Shown here: positions 53,416 through 64,000 of the stretch, one piece after another | How positions within the stretch are numbered: position 1 is the first letter of the stretch | Layout: each line of letters opens with the position of its first letter | Source: Ancylostoma caninum | Taxonomy: Eukaryota; Nematoda; Chromadorea; Rhabditida; Ancylostomatidae | Reading direction: 5' to 3' | NCBI GenBank assembly: GCA_037903475.1 | Contig: JBAJFG010000019.1 | Location: 310,001 to 374,000, forward strand | Length of the DNA stretch: 64,000 nt | The notes under the pieces: generated by a model | The model's database searches: none | Seen by the model: only the letters and a program-made list of their open reading frames with translations | What the model was told of the DNA's origin: nothing | Translations under genes and position numbers: made by a program

Positions 53416-55426
53416 GATCACCTTGATCACCTTGACTCCCGTTGATCTTCGGGTATACCGAGCGGGCGCCAGCAATCCTTCCATTTGTCCCTCTCGCGAG
53501 CCAGAGTTGTCCAGTGGATTCTGTCCGTTCGAGGGACACGGAGAGCATCGTATCTATCCTTGAAGGACTTCGTGAAGAAGTCTGACCATCGGGTCGGTGG
53601 TCTTCCTGTCGTGCGCTTAACGTCCCGTGGAGTCCAGTCGCTGACGGCTCTTGTCCAACGGTTGTCGTTAAAACGCATCACGTGCCCGGCCCACCTAACC
53701 TTACTCAACTTGGCGTAAGCGGCAGCGTCCCTGATCTTCGATTGTTGACGGAGGGTGGAGCTCCGTATTCCAGCCCTCACTTGCGTGAGGCGGGTTATTC
53801 CTAGCATCACCCTCTCGATGGAGCGTTCGACGACGCTAACCGCATTCTCATCCTGCTTGCGCAACGCCCAGGTTTCTGAGGCGTAGGTCAAAGCAGGGAG
53901 AACGGTTGTGTTGAAGAGGTGGGCACGGAGCCTGGTGTTCTTCGTCTTCTTCACTACGTCCTCGATGCTCTTGTAAGCTCCCCAAGCCGCTCGTTTCCTC
54001 CTGCCCAGCTCTGGAGCGAGGTCGTTCATCATATTGACTTCCCGACCTAGGTATACGTAGCTGGAGCATTCGGATATGGTCGTTCCGTTGAGCGAGAATA
54101 GGGCATCCGGGACCCATCCGTTCTTCATGAACATCGTCTTCGTCAGATTCAGCTGGAGACCAACCTTTCCACACGCGTCCTCGAAGTCGGCCAGCATCTG
54201 TTCCGCTTCGCTGATGGTTGGTGTTATAAGAACGATGTCGTCAGCGAAGCGAAGATGACTAAGTCGCCGGCCATCAACTTGCACTCCCATGCTATCCCAT
54301 TCCAGTTTCCGCATGACGTCTTCAAGAGTGGTGCTGAATAGTTTTGGCGACACGGTATCGCCTTGCCGAACCCCTCTCTTGACGTCGATGATGATGTCGT
54401 CGTAGAATGGAGAAATCCTGGTCGTGAAGTTGCTGTAGAGCTCACGAAATACCTTGATGTATTGAGTAGGTATGCCCTTGTTGTCCAGGGCTTCCAACAC
54501 CGCTTCCGTCTCAACAGAGTCGAAGGCTTTCTTCAAATCGATGAAGTGAGACAGAGGGGCATCTTATACTCTCGCGATACTTCGATGAGTCTAGTGACGG
54601 TGTGTATGTGGTCGATCGTACTGAATCCTTTTCGAAACCCTGCTTGCTCGCACGGCTGTCCCTCGTCTAGCGTCCTTTCGATCCTATTGAGGATCACTCG
54701 CGTGAAAAGCTTGTAGACGACGGACAGTAGGCAGATGGGGCGATAATTGCCAATATCCTGCGGGTCTCCCTTCTTGTACAGCAACACGGTCCTGCTGGTC
54801 TTCCACTGGTTAGGTACCTTGCACTCCGACAGGTACCGCGTGAAAAGCCTAGCCAAGGTGGTAATGAGAATTGGCGGTAGGTTCTTCAGATGTTCCGGTC
54901 GAATCCTGTCGGGGCCCGGTGCTGTACGATTCTTCACCGACTTGATGGCATGTCGGATTTCGGAAGGGAGAACCGATGGGACAACATACCCGTCCTCCCT
55001 AAGGTGACATTGAGGGAGGTGGACGTGGCTATCGAAGAGATCCGAGTAGAAGTCGTAGATGACCTTCTCCATTGCCCGTCTTGATGAAGAAATTGTTCCG
55101 TCCGGGCGCCGGAGGGCGGACATCTTGGTCTTGCGATTGGCGAAGTCTCGGCGGGCGCAGCGAATGCTTTTCCCTGCCTCTGCGGCTTCAGCCAACACTG
55201 CTGCTCGTCTCTCCTTGAGGTCTTCTTTTATCGCTTCTCTGCACCGTTTTGCGAGCTCGGACGTTAGCTGGTAGTTGCCTGCGGCTCTCGCGGCTCCACG
55301 CTGGCGTATGAGCTCGAGGGTCTCGTAAGACAATCGTCTCTTGGTGACTCTCAAACCCTCAGCACTCTTCGCGCTGTCGCGGGATAGAAAAGGAGACATG
55401 TGTAGATCGAAAACTGAAATGAGCAA
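53416..55426 (-). mobile_element. RTE-B, 5'-truncated RTE retrotransposon
   Basis: Reads leftward from about 55426 (RT linker and fingers) to 53427 and ends with the short tandem tail TCAAGGTGATCAAGGTGATC at about 53416-53440, the tail type of nematode RTE elements. 5' truncation is typical of these elements. Motifs: APGPDRIRPEHL, GNYRPICLLSVVYKLF, QAGFRKGFSTIDH, then after a one-base deletion near 54545 KKAFDS, RGVRQGDTVSPKLF, LRFADDIVLI and the C-terminal GRPPTRW...HWTTLARERDKW. Apart from that single frameshift the RT is readable throughout, so the insertion is young relative to its host RTE-A. Confidence 0.88.
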
Positions 55427-56131
55427 ACTTGTAGAGCAATTCTACGAAGAATTATACACCTCTACGGTGGATGTAACACATATTCCATAACCTGCACAGG
55501 ATAATTGTCCCCCGTTTCTCGAATGTGAAATTGAGGCAGCTCTTGGAAGTATGAAGTAAGGAAGAACACCCGGCCATGACCAAATCACAACAGAAATGGT
55601 GAAATGGGGTGCCGAGATGCTAACTCCAGTGATAACGGAATTGTTCAATCAGTGCCTCTATACTATAGTGGTCAAGTTCCCGAAAAGATGGCTGATTCCA
55701 TAACGATCCTTCTTCATAAGAAAGGTGATCCGTCGGAACTGAAGAATTACCGACCAATTTCGCTGCTCTCAGTCCTGTACAAGCTTTCGACAAAAGTTAT
55801 CAATCAGCGAGTAGAAGGCATATTGGATTCAGAACAGCCACGAGAGCAAGCTGGTTTTCGAAGAAACTACTCTACTATCGACCATCTTCACGCCATCAAT
55901 GAACTGATGGAACGGTGCCGCGAATATCAAATCCCACTGTTCATGGCATTTGTCGATTATGAGAAGGCCTTCGATACAGTAGAGGTGAACCTGCTATGGA
56001 ACGTCTTGCAAGAACAAGGAGTGTACGCTCAGCTGATAGCTCTTTTGCGAGGAATATATGCGAGCTCCTGTACAATGGTCGAAATTGGCGACACAGCTAT
56101 ACCTATCAAGAATTGTCGAGGAGTCCGCGAG
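55410..56131 (+). pseudogene. RTE-A reverse transcriptase, N-terminal half
   Basis: Several frames carry RT motifs: FYEELYTST, PGHDQIT.EM, then LLHKKGDPSELKNYRPISLL, REQAGFRRNYSTIDHLHAIN and FMAFVDYEKAFDTV (palm motif A, F.DY.KAFD). Stops near 55490 and 55558 and a frameshift precede the long open part. The catalytic ADD box lies beyond the truncation at 56131. Confidence 0.8.
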
Positions 56132-57060
56132 TATGAGTTGCAGTATCCTTCTTTGTGTCCGACAGTTCTGCAGCGGGAACATTTATGATGTCGATAAGGG
56201 CGGTCATTGATGAAATGCATCTCTCCACAGAACCAGCATGCAGACGGAGGTAACCTGGGTGGTATTTCTGGGTGCGTTGCTTGAGCGTTGGTCGTGGAAT
56301 TGACCTTCTGCTGTCCTTGTCGGGAGGGAAGGAACTTTTTCACTGAATGAACAGCTGGGCTGCCGTTTTCGATCATCTTCGTGTCGTGGCGAAGGCTCAG
56401 CAGGCGTTTGCATTCTTCAGCCAGGATCTAGATGGTGCAGTTGGGATCCGATTCGATTTTATCGACGAGCTTGAGTCGGATGAAAGCGTCTTCGCTTGAC
56501 TGGAGACCGCACACGAAAAAGAGGCATTGAACTGGTTTTCGTTGCATTCTGCTAACTTGAATTTGGCGCACTCCCGATTGACTCTCCTGCGTAGGTGGCA
56601 AAGTCGTCTTTGGGATCTTTGGCGAGTTTCAAGCAAGTATAGCGTGTACTGAATAGTGACTGTTGTGGGCCAAACAGATCCTTGAGGGTACTGATGGCGT
56701 CATCGAACTTCACTTCTTGTGGGGTCTGTGGCAGGATGTAGCTCACATACTTCTCGTAGGAGGGAGCATCAAGTTTGTGCAGGAGAAGGCGGACACGGGT
56801 AGCTTCATCCAGTGATTTGGCATCCACTGTGAAGATGTCGGCATGACGGCGGTACCATGCTTCAAAGGTGAGGTCCGCTTCGGGATTGTAGCAGAACTGT
56901 ACGATTCGTCCCGCCAGCGTGTCGAACTTCTTTGCTGGATCCGTTTCAGGGGTTGAGTGAGTGAGTGCGGACAGTAGTTTTTGAAACTGTTCCTCGGAGA
57001 TATCTTCACTTCTTCGTCGCTCTTCTTGGTTGCTTCTTCTTTTTGGCTAATGATCGCCAC
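56132..57060 (-). pseudogene. Ty3/gypsy-type gag, broken
   Basis: Begins beside the LTR with AIISQKEEATKKSDE, then capsid-like stretches LDEATRVRLLLHKLDAPSYE and FDDAISTLKDLFGPQQSLF, and a zinc-finger region C.FCGEMHFINDR with CSRC.TVGHKEGYC. The fragments are in different frames at 57060-56743, 56827-56552 and 56376-56029. The sequence ends abruptly against RTE-A at 56131, so pol is missing. Gag would form the intracellular particle of the element. Assignment to gypsy rather than another LTR clade rests on the capsid and finger pattern and is moderately sure. Confidence 0.65.
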
Positions 57061-57234
57061 TGTTGTGTAGACGGTGTCGGTGGGTAGAGTTTATTGCCGG
57101 ACGCAATGAATTGAACCATACTCGGACGACCCCTTTATATATTATGTTGGGTCAAAGTACATCACACAGGCAAACATAAACATCAGGAATCGAAGTTCAA
57201 CATAAACATCGGGGTTCAAAGTTCATATCTAACA
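57061..57234 (-). repeat. Short LTR of the gypsy-type element
   Basis: The 174-bp unit starts TGTTAGATATG and ends CTACACAACA on the minus strand (TGTT...AACA). It holds a TATATAAA box and an AATAAA signal in the right order. TGGCGATC directly after it could be a primer binding site. It interrupts the BEL reading frame at 57234/57235, so the gypsy element inserted into BEL. The second LTR is not in the window. Confidence 0.65.
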
Positions 57235-58033
57235 CATAATTTCGGTGCTGTTGGACACAAAGGCTCTCAAGTTCATGTTGATGTCGTTGAATATTGCTTT
57301 CAGATTCCGATACTTTTGGATTCCCTCATATACTAAGACAGCCGAAACAAAAAGGTTATCCACATACAGGTTTGAGGCAATTTCCTGAGCTAGTGCCTTA
57401 TCCTTGACATGGTTGTTCAAATGGTAAAGAATTGTTCCACTCAGAAAGAATGGTGATGCATTGATTCCGAATGTGACTCTCGTGAATCAGTAAACTACCA
57501 GATTTTCTTCTGACAGCGGTTTGGAGATGTCCTTTATCCACATGCATCTAGTTAAGTCTCTCTCGTTTTCATGCAAATGCACTTGGAGGAACGCCTTTTC
57601 CACATCTGACAGAAGTACATATTTTCCTGTGCGGATTCGTTGTAAGATTCCGTACAGCTTCAGAAGTATGGTGGGTCCCTCGTGTACTACGTAGTTCAAT
57701 GATGGGCAGTTTTTGTAGTGCGCCGATGCATCAAATACTACTCTGAATTTAGTGGTGTCTTTTGCTGGCGTGATCACAGGTTGATCAAATAGTGCCTCAT
57801 TTTCATGAAGGTGTCCTCTGTTTCGTCAACTTCTTCCAGTATGTTTTTCGTGAGCTGTTCCTGGAACACTTCATGATACTGTCGAAGTAGCTCTGGCTCG
57901 TTTTCCTATTTACGAAGAATGCTTCTGAGTCGATGGTAAGCCAGTGCCCAGTTGTCAGGTAAGAGTTCATGTCCTTTTTTCAAAGGAGGTCGCACGAAAT
58001 ATCCATTGTTTCTTTTCTCAAAGGATCTCTTAA
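57235..58033 (-). pseudogene. BEL/Pao reverse transcriptase part
   Basis: Reads leftward: NNGYFVRPPLKKGHELLPDN at about 58000, then FRVVFDASAHYKNCPSLNYV, the BEL RT opening, LSDVEKAFLQVHL (motif A), TRCMWIKD, and after a frame break LYVDNLFVSAV (motif C, YVDN in place of YVDD). It ends where the gypsy LTR begins. RNase H and integrase are absent. The frame is interrupted near 57800 and 57480. Confidence 0.8.
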
Positions 58034-58455
58034 AGGCAGCACTCACGGAAATTTTTGAGTTGAAGATTTCGCGATATATCGGGGTTTTTAGGGACGATGA
58101 ACTCATTGACAACGATGAAGTAGTGTGAAACACGCGAAAAACACAGAAAGTGATGGCGGTATTTTATGTGTGTCCACAGCGCGGACGAGTGTTCCGTGAT
58201 CGGTCCCGCCACGGGACCCTGCAAATGGTACGAATTTCATAAACAAGCGCGCGCTGAACCACATGCGCACACCTTGTCAACGGCGTTAGTTGGCGCGTCG
58301 GAACCCTAATGTCCAGAGCGGCAGATGTGTCCACGGCAGTATCTTCGCAGGTGGGCGGCCATTCAAGGTGTCCGACTTACTGTTGCGATTGTCCAGCGGC
58401 CAGCTACATGGTGGGCGACTCATTTCAGAAGTGAAAATTTCCGTGAGTGCTGCCT
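58034..58455. mobile_element. TTAA-flanked foldback MITE in BEL
   Basis: The 422-bp element has inverted ends AGGCAGCACTCACGGAAATT and is flanked by TTAA at 58030-58033 and 58456-58459. The BEL polyprotein frame lies on both sides. TTAA duplication is the piggyBac hallmark, though these tips lack the usual CCC start, so the superfamily is inferred from the target only. Confidence 0.75.
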
Positions 58456-58459
58456 TTAA

Positions 58460-59654
58460 AGTCGTCAAGTACTTGCGCGTTGATGTTTGCTTTCTCTTCC
58501 TTTTCCGGCCCTGTATATTCCTTTTCCGGCTCCTGAGACTCCATTTTCCAATGTATTTCCCACGAATCGAAGTCCTCGCTGGTTTCGATGGTGTGGACTA
58601 TCGAACACAGCTGTGTATCCGAGATACTGTCCCTCAGAATTCGCTGTCTTGATACCATGTATCCCAAACGTGTAGGTATTAGCATCAATCCTGAGAGAAG
58701 TATAAACTGTTCTGCTTCAAAGTTGATGAAGCTCCATAGTTGATCGCATCCAATTAGGATTTGAGGTGAATTAATGGTTCCCGTGCAATGAGTACTTATT
58801 CGTATCTGGTTGCGACGAATGAACTGCAGATCCTTGTCATCAAGCTTACCTTCAGAAAAATTTTTGGTGAGGTTATCCTGAGTGTAGAGACGTAGTTGAT
58901 GTTGAACTCCATCAGCGTCCCAGACGTTCAAAGAAGTGCTGATGCATTGGACTTTCATGGGCGTTTCTGCTCCGAACGTTCTGAGATTCATGGTGATCGA
59001 GCCATGATTTGGCAGTCCTAATTCCTTTGCAAGCTTTCCATCATTGAAAGAACGGTCCGTTCCAGTATCCAACAGTATTTGAAGGGTTAAAAGCTGCTGG
59101 GTGCGTGGGTGGAGTGCTTGCAATGTTCCCGTTAAGAGGAAAATTTCGCCGTTTCGTTTTCGGTGTGAATTGTCTTCCACGGCCATTACTGTGTGGTTTT
59201 CGTCCTCGTTAGTGAGTGTTTGTACTTCTTCACAGGAAGTGAAGTTCTGTCGTGTTTGTGCAGTTTTCTGTCGGTTCTCTCTGCTTTCATGCGAAACAGG
59301 GGGTGATGGTTTGTCAGTTCTCAACCGGAAGCACGTCAAAGAGTGATGCCTTTCTCCACAGTGTGTGCGTCCTTTTGCTTTGCACTCAGCATGAAGGTGG
59401 TTTTGTGAACCACAACCAATGCACCGACGAGATTTCTTCAGATGTTCCAACCGAGCACTGGGCGTAGTGATCTTGGTACATGCTGTTGAGCAATGCTCTT
59501 TATTGTCACAGTAGAAACAAAATGGGGATCGCTTCCTGACCTGGAAACTTGTTCCCTTCGGGCCTTGATGGCTCATGGGCTTCTGCTCTATCTTCCTTGG
59601 CACCTGCTGTTCAATTTCTACTTCCTGTTTCAATACAAAATCAAGCCTGATCAT
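58460..59654 (-). pseudogene. BEL/Pao zinc-knuckle and aspartic protease region
   Basis: A 400-codon open stretch with cysteine knuckles (CFYCDNKEHCSTAC; CIGCGSQNHLHAEC) followed by the BEL-type retropepsin (LLDTGTDRSF, with LPNHGSITMNLRTFGAETP and a RISTHCTG..IL(I)GCDQLW stretch). It joins the gag upstream by a frame change near 59650 and is cut by the TTAA MITE downstream. In the active element these would process and package the polyprotein. Confidence 0.8.
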
Positions 59655-60573
59655 GAGTTTTTTGAGTGTCCAACTATTCGTCGGGGGTAAATATACCTTT
59701 CCCTAAGGATTCTTCTTTGGATTGTCTCCGTGAATTTGGAGTGAATTCTCGAGAGGAGCCAAGGGCTATCAAGAGATTCACCTTTATTTTCAAGTTGGGT
59801 GGTGATAATGGAAAGTTGATCAAACAACTTCCTTTGATCCCTGAGTGCAGGGCTTCTGGCGCTCCATTGCTTCAGTTGTTTATGCAAGCTTGTTACAATG
59901 GTCTGTACATTGCCACATTTCTCTTGCAGATGAGAGATTGCGAGAGAGTAGTTAGAAGAGGTGACTTGAAACCGGGCAACGGATTCACAGGTCTCGCCCT
60001 TTAATGCTCTTAGGAGATAGTTAAATTTCTGCAAATCTGATATTGGCAACGAATGCAGAGTCGCATTGAAGAGCTCCCAAAAATTGCCCCACTGCTATGT
60101 TTCACCGCTGAATTCGGGTATGGGTATCTTCGGAAGTTCGACTCGTGTCATGAGGTTCCCGCTGGCAACATTCTCGGGCACTGTTTCTGCTACTTGAGAG
60201 TATGCCCGGCTATGAAATGAGAGGGAATGCCTGTTAATCTCCAATTTTGTGAGGAGAGTTTCAGTTTCTGAAATAATTTCTTAGGCTTCATTGAGGTATT
60301 CACATATTTTCTTCTCTTCCTCTTCTGTGAGAGGATTTTCTCTACGGCCTCTGTAAAAGCATGAAGAGCCATCTCAAATTCGAATCAGAACAACGTTTGA
60401 GTAGTTCTGATTCGAATTTGAGCTTTCTGCATTTGACTAAGCAATTCACCGCTTGGTATTTGGTCACTGGGCCCGGCATCATTTCCCAAATGCGCATACT
60501 AGTCTACGAGTTGCGACAATGTGTTAATATGTTGCGTTAAAACTCCTTTTCTAGTTTTCAGTGATGTCGCCAT
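59651..60573 (-). pseudogene. BEL/Pao gag (DUF1759-type)
   Basis: The ATG at 60573 starts MATSLKTRKGVLTQHINTLS; two in-frame stops interrupt the next 70 codons. Then come the ..FTEAVEKIL and EINRHSL-type helices and the diagnostic DLQKFNYLLRALKGE (60050) with RFQVTSSNY, AISHLQEKCGN and LHKQLKQW. These are the hallmarks of BEL gag. Reading continues into the zinc-knuckle region after a frame shift. The element has about 3.3 kb left of a typical 6-7 kb. Confidence 0.8.
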
Positions 60574-60595
60574 GTGGAAGAGATGAGAGATGATA

Positions 60596-60681
60596 GTTCC
60601 TTTCTAGTTGCACGATGAGGAAAGGCCTCTCGAAAACTGTTCCTTTCTAGTTGCACGATGAGGAAAGGCCTCTCGGAAATT
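60596..60681. repeat. Two 43-bp direct repeats in the BEL leader
   Basis: GTTCCTTTCTAGTTGCACGA followed by TGAGGAAAGGCCTCTCG is repeated at 60596-60638 and 60639-60681 with three changes. They lie just upstream of the gag ATG. Confidence 0.9.
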
Positions 60682-60929
60682 GTAAGTGTAGGAATAGGTT
60701 AGTGAACTCGGAAGTCGTGAATTTCACTATACCGTCCCAGATGCACGCAATACAGAATGTAATATGCCCAATAAGAAGCACTCAGCATGCACTGCAAGGC
60801 TGTCAGAAGTGCCCACCTGTTTCCCTGCGATTCGATCCTTGTGCGGCTTGAATTCGTATTGCCGATGCTGATACCACTTGATCGGGTGACTGATGCTATT
60901 GCTTGCCACGCGATTGCAGATGTCGCGAC

Positions 60930-60951
60930 CTCACACTTGGGTAATTAAACT
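60930..60951 (-). other. SL1-like sequence in BEL LTR/leader (20 of 22 bases)
   Basis: Minus strand GTTTAATTACCCAAGTGTGA, preceded by A instead of G and with one internal change from SL1, followed by G then GT. AATAAA overlaps its 5' edge and a TATATAAG box lies about 130 nt upstream (about 61077-61084). Position relative to TATA box and leader matches the exact copy at 18899. Confidence 0.85.
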
Positions 60952-61330
60952 TTATTCATTCCACAAAAACGAAAGAATTAATGCACCATAAATGCCCCAT
61001 GAATGCACCAAGAATTTAAACACAGAAAAAAGATGGAAAAAAAATTACAACATAACTTCAAGTCGAATATGCGTTTCTTATATACTGCGCAATTGTTGTC
61101 TATTATGTAATCTCCGATAAATCTAACACAGTGAACTAAAACAAACTATGTTAAACATTAAACAAATTATGCTGAACATATGCGTATCACAGCAATCTAG
61201 CTACATAAACAACAAAGTAGCATAACACAAATAGAAACAATAGAAGCAATACAGTAATAGTAATACAGTAATACATGAATACAAAAATAATATAAACAAT
61301 ACAACAAAACTATTGCGCCTAATCCGTCAA
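60952..61330 (-). repeat. Putative 5' LTR of the BEL element
   Basis: AT-rich segment with TATATAAG near 61080 and AATAAA at 60951-60956 in proper order. The outer boundary is not determined and the 3' LTR is outside or lost. Confidence 0.4.
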
Positions 61331-61414
61331 TCACGTCCGTGATAAAACTGGCCTCCAAACGCGGTCGGTAGTTCTGCTAGGACTGCAGAGATTTGAGCAA
61401 GTATTCGGCAACTT

Positions 61415-61857
61415 GGGCCCGTAGTAAGGTGGTGAGATGAACTCCGAAACTCATCTCCACCCTCTAGGCTATGATTGCGCCCCAGCTCACATCCACGAGG
61501 TATAGGATAGCAGATCATTGCCATCCACGTCACTGCTACAGCACGCATGTGGCAACAGAGGAGATTATCGCCCTCTTAGGAGCCGATCGTCCTCTCTTGC
61601 TGTGGAAATAGTGTGAGAGCTGAGCAGACGCAGAATTAGCAACGCCGATCGTCTCACTCTGCGTCCACTCGCACAGCTAAAGAGGGCGATCAGCTTTCAG
61701 GAGGGCGATGATCTCTTCTGTTAACATGCATGCTCTACGTGGGCGGCAATGATCTGCTATCCTATACTCCGTGGATGTGAGCTGGCGTGCAATCATCGCC
61801 TAGAGGGTTGAGATGAGTTTCGCAGTTCCTCTCACCACTGACACTTTACTACGGGCC
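61415..61857. mobile_element. Foldback MITE with GGGCCCGTAGTAA ends
   Basis: Arms of about 110 bp (61415-61535 and 61740-61857) are inverted copies, including GAAACTCATCTC and AGCTCACATCCACG, and the centre folds again (GAGATTATCGCCCTC against GAGGGCGATGATCTC). Ends match fragments at 34675 and 42478. Confidence 0.7.
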
Positions 61858-62815
61858 ATGATTTCAATCTAATCAGGAAGATATTAGTCAGTGCTCCCTA
61901 CACGCTTGCTTTTCATGTTTCTCACATTTTCTGGAGTTATGTCTAATTTCCCAGGGAGATCCTAACCGCAGAACTGAACGGACCATGCTGGGGCCAATAT
62001 CCTTCTTAACAAATCACCGTACGGAAAAATGGATACAGTCTCCAATGATGAAAGCGAGAGGTTTAGACAGCGCTTTCAGGGTTTCGTGGCGGGAGCCTAC
62101 TCTAGCGGTCTCGAGCCCTCCGGGCGAGAGAATGTTTACAACGACTTGACACTGCGTAACAGCAGTGTACGGAGCAGAGTAGCCCCTCTGTTGGCGCTTT
62201 AGCGGTGTCCGACAGAACTATGGTGCACTGCAAATGGTTCTCCTCGAATGGATCTCGAGAGGTCGCGCAGCGGTGGCCGCACTCGGTTCTTGACTTGAGA
62301 GTGTGAGTTTGGCGCACTTATTCCCGAGGTCCCGCAGAGATTAGGGAGTCCTAGGATCAGTGGGATGCGTGACAAGAGGTACGCTGTTGGCCTGTGATTG
62401 GTCAATCCATGTGCGCGTCGCGGCTGCAGCCTTCTAGAGCACGAGCATTCTGCATGGATTTGGACAACTTTTCTAAGCTTGAATGGGACAGATGAGTGTT
62501 TTCGGAAACCGCAAACTGTGAGAAAATGGCCACCGATGTCATTTAGTGCGTCGAATTTGAAGAAACAACCTGAACTTGAAAAGCGTATGCGTGCGGCGCG
62601 GTCGGTCGCGGTACGTCTTGACCGCCACCCGGATCAGTGTTTGTTTCTAAGAAGGACAGTACAATCCAATACACAAGAAGAACGAATGAAGAAGCAGTCA
62701 TCCTAAGCTATTGTGACACTCCCTGAATACACATGCAATTGAACAAACTGAATGTTTCCTAACTTTCTTCCATTATTCTCGAGATTTACAAATAGTGCGG
62801 GTGCACTTATGACGG
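61858..62815. other. Unassigned sequence
   Basis: No gene recognised; the frame at 62398-62706 (+) has no domain or splice context. Confidence 0.3.
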
Positions 62816-64000
62816 GCAAATGTGCCGGGGCTCCATAGTGCAGGAAAAAACACCAGAACACCAGGATGGGAAACCACTGATCGAGAAAGGGTCCGCCGTG
62901 CCCCAACAATGGGGGAAACGTCAACATACGGGTCCACGGATGGAGAATGGGTATGCCGTGGCCAATAGCAGAGAAAACACCAGGAAAAGGGTCCACGGAA
63001 GCAGAATAGGTACACCGTGGTCAATAGTCGGCAAAACGCCGGGATAAAGGTCCACAGATGAGAATGGGCCTGCCGCGGCCCAGTAGTGGAGAAAACGCCA
63101 GTGTACGGGTCTTCAGATGGAGAATGGGTCTGCCGTGGCCCAGTAGTGGGGAAAACGCCAGGATATGAGTGCACGGATGGAGAACGGGTCTGTCGTGGCC
63201 AATAGTAAGGAAAACGCCAGGATAAGGGCCCACGGATGGATGGAGATGGGTCTGCCGTGGACCAGTAGTGAGAAAAACGCCAGTATACGGGTCAGTGGAT
63301 GAAGGGTGGGTCTGCCGCGGCCCTGTAGTGGGAAAAACGCCAGTATACGGATGCTCAGACGGAAAATGGGTCTGCCTGCGGCCAGTAGTCGGGAAAACTC
63401 CAGGATATAGGTGCGCGGATGGAGAACGGGTCTGTCGTGGCCCAGTAATGGGAAAACGCCAGGATAAGAGCCCATGGATGGAGGATGGATCTGTAGTGGA
63501 CCAGTAGTGGGGGAAACGCCAGGATATGAGTGCACGAATGGAGAACGGGTCTGTCGTGGACCAGCAGTGGGGGAAACGTCAGTATACGGATGCTCAGATG
63601 GAGAATGGGTCTGGCGTGACCAATAGGAAAACGCCAGGATAAGAGCACATGGATGGAGGATGGGTATGTAGTGGACCAGTAGTAAGGAAAACGCCAGGAT
63701 TAGAGCTCACAAATAGAGGATGGGTCTGCTGTGGCTCAGTAGTGAGAAAAACGCCAGTATACGGGTCAATGGATGAAGCGTGGGTCTGCCGCGGCCCTGT
63801 AGTGGGAAAAACGCCAGTATACGGATGCTCAGACGGAAAATGGGTCTGCCTGCGGCCAGTAGTTGGGAAAACTTCAGGATATGGATGCGCGGATGGAGGA
63901 CGGGTCTGCCGTGGCCCAGTAATGGGAAAACGCCAGCATAAGAGCCCATGGATGGAGCATGGGTCTGCAGTGGACCAGTAGTGGGGGAAACGCCAGGATA
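62816..64000. repeat. 60-bp minisatellite running off the window
   Basis: About 19 units of GGGTCTGCCGTGGCCCAGTA + GTGGGGAAAACGCCAGGATA + TGAGTGCACGGATGGAGAA(C/T), period about 60 bp. A block of eight units repeats at about 475 bp (63308 and 63783). The words GGGAAAACGCC and GGGTCCAC are shared with HelA copy E2 and HelA-5, so the array may be the cargo of another HelA-like element extending past 64000. Confidence 0.92.

Larger units (their letters stand above)
52138..56131 (+). mobile_element. RTE-type retrotransposon RTE-A (split by RTE-B)
   Basis: Plus-strand order is endonuclease (52138-52944), linker (52945-53415), then RT (about 55410-56131), the RTE layout. RTE-B sits in opposite orientation between linker and RT. 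The RT stops after palm motif A at NCRGVR where gypsy-type sequence begins (56132), so the 3' half is lost. The 5' side abuts a HelA-4-type fragment. Confidence 0.8.

Overview
The window reads as repeat-dense intergenic chromatin of a nematode. Two features point there directly: the SL1 trans-splicing leader occurs on the minus strand, exact at 18899-18920 and 20 of 22 bases at 60930-60951. The few plausible host exons have short introns (50-73 bp) and nematode-style TTTCAG acceptors. The mix of RTE, BEL/Pao, mariner, Helitron and Penelope-like elements fits a parasitic clade V worm of the hookworm kind; that placement is inference. There is no prokaryotic gene organisation.

Host genes are sparse: a two-exon fragment of a BTB/T1 (KCTD-type) gene (36996-38262, +) with a Helitron in its intron; two exons resembling the condensin subunit SMC4 (about 49291-49495, -); an unrecognised two-exon candidate (17110-17378, -); a possible secreted-protein first exon (13728-13912, +); and one weak single exon (36240-36369, -). 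Almost everything else that can be assigned is mobile DNA.

The dominant theme is a family of non-autonomous Helitrons, called HelA here. They start TC(ATGACTTATAATAACGGG), end in an 18-nt hairpin followed 11 nt later by CTRR, and insert between A and T without target duplication. Between the ends they carry GC-rich minisatellite arrays, mainly a 50-bp unit. Four complete copies (3078-4110, 21324-26330, 30025-31603, 43448-45042) and several partial or diverged ones account for the large proline-rich open frames, which I do not regard as genes. A second Helitron family, HelB, has copies at 37169-38122 and 45492-46195.

Region by region. 1-16 kb: diverged HelA, a Tc1-like element split by HelA-1, several foldback elements, a SINE, a BEL pol scrap, a long GT/GTAT microsatellite and a hAT-type element with an 8-bp duplication. 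16-28 kb: LTR-element remains with SL1, then a four-deep nest (env-like remnant, mariner, HelA-2, second mariner). 28-34 kb: a Penelope-like element with its GIY-YIG endonuclease upstream of the reverse transcriptase, broken by HelA-3 and other insertions. 34-43 kb: BTB gene with HelB-1, foldbacks, two SINEs, a second Tc1-like copy. 43-52 kb: HelA-4, HelB-2, a second Penelope-like copy, SMC4-like exons, the 5' end of another HelA. 52-61 kb: an RTE element split by an inverted RTE, joined to a gypsy-type gag, which lies inside a BEL element that also carries a TTAA foldback. 61-64 kb: a foldback element and a 60-bp minisatellite that runs off the window.
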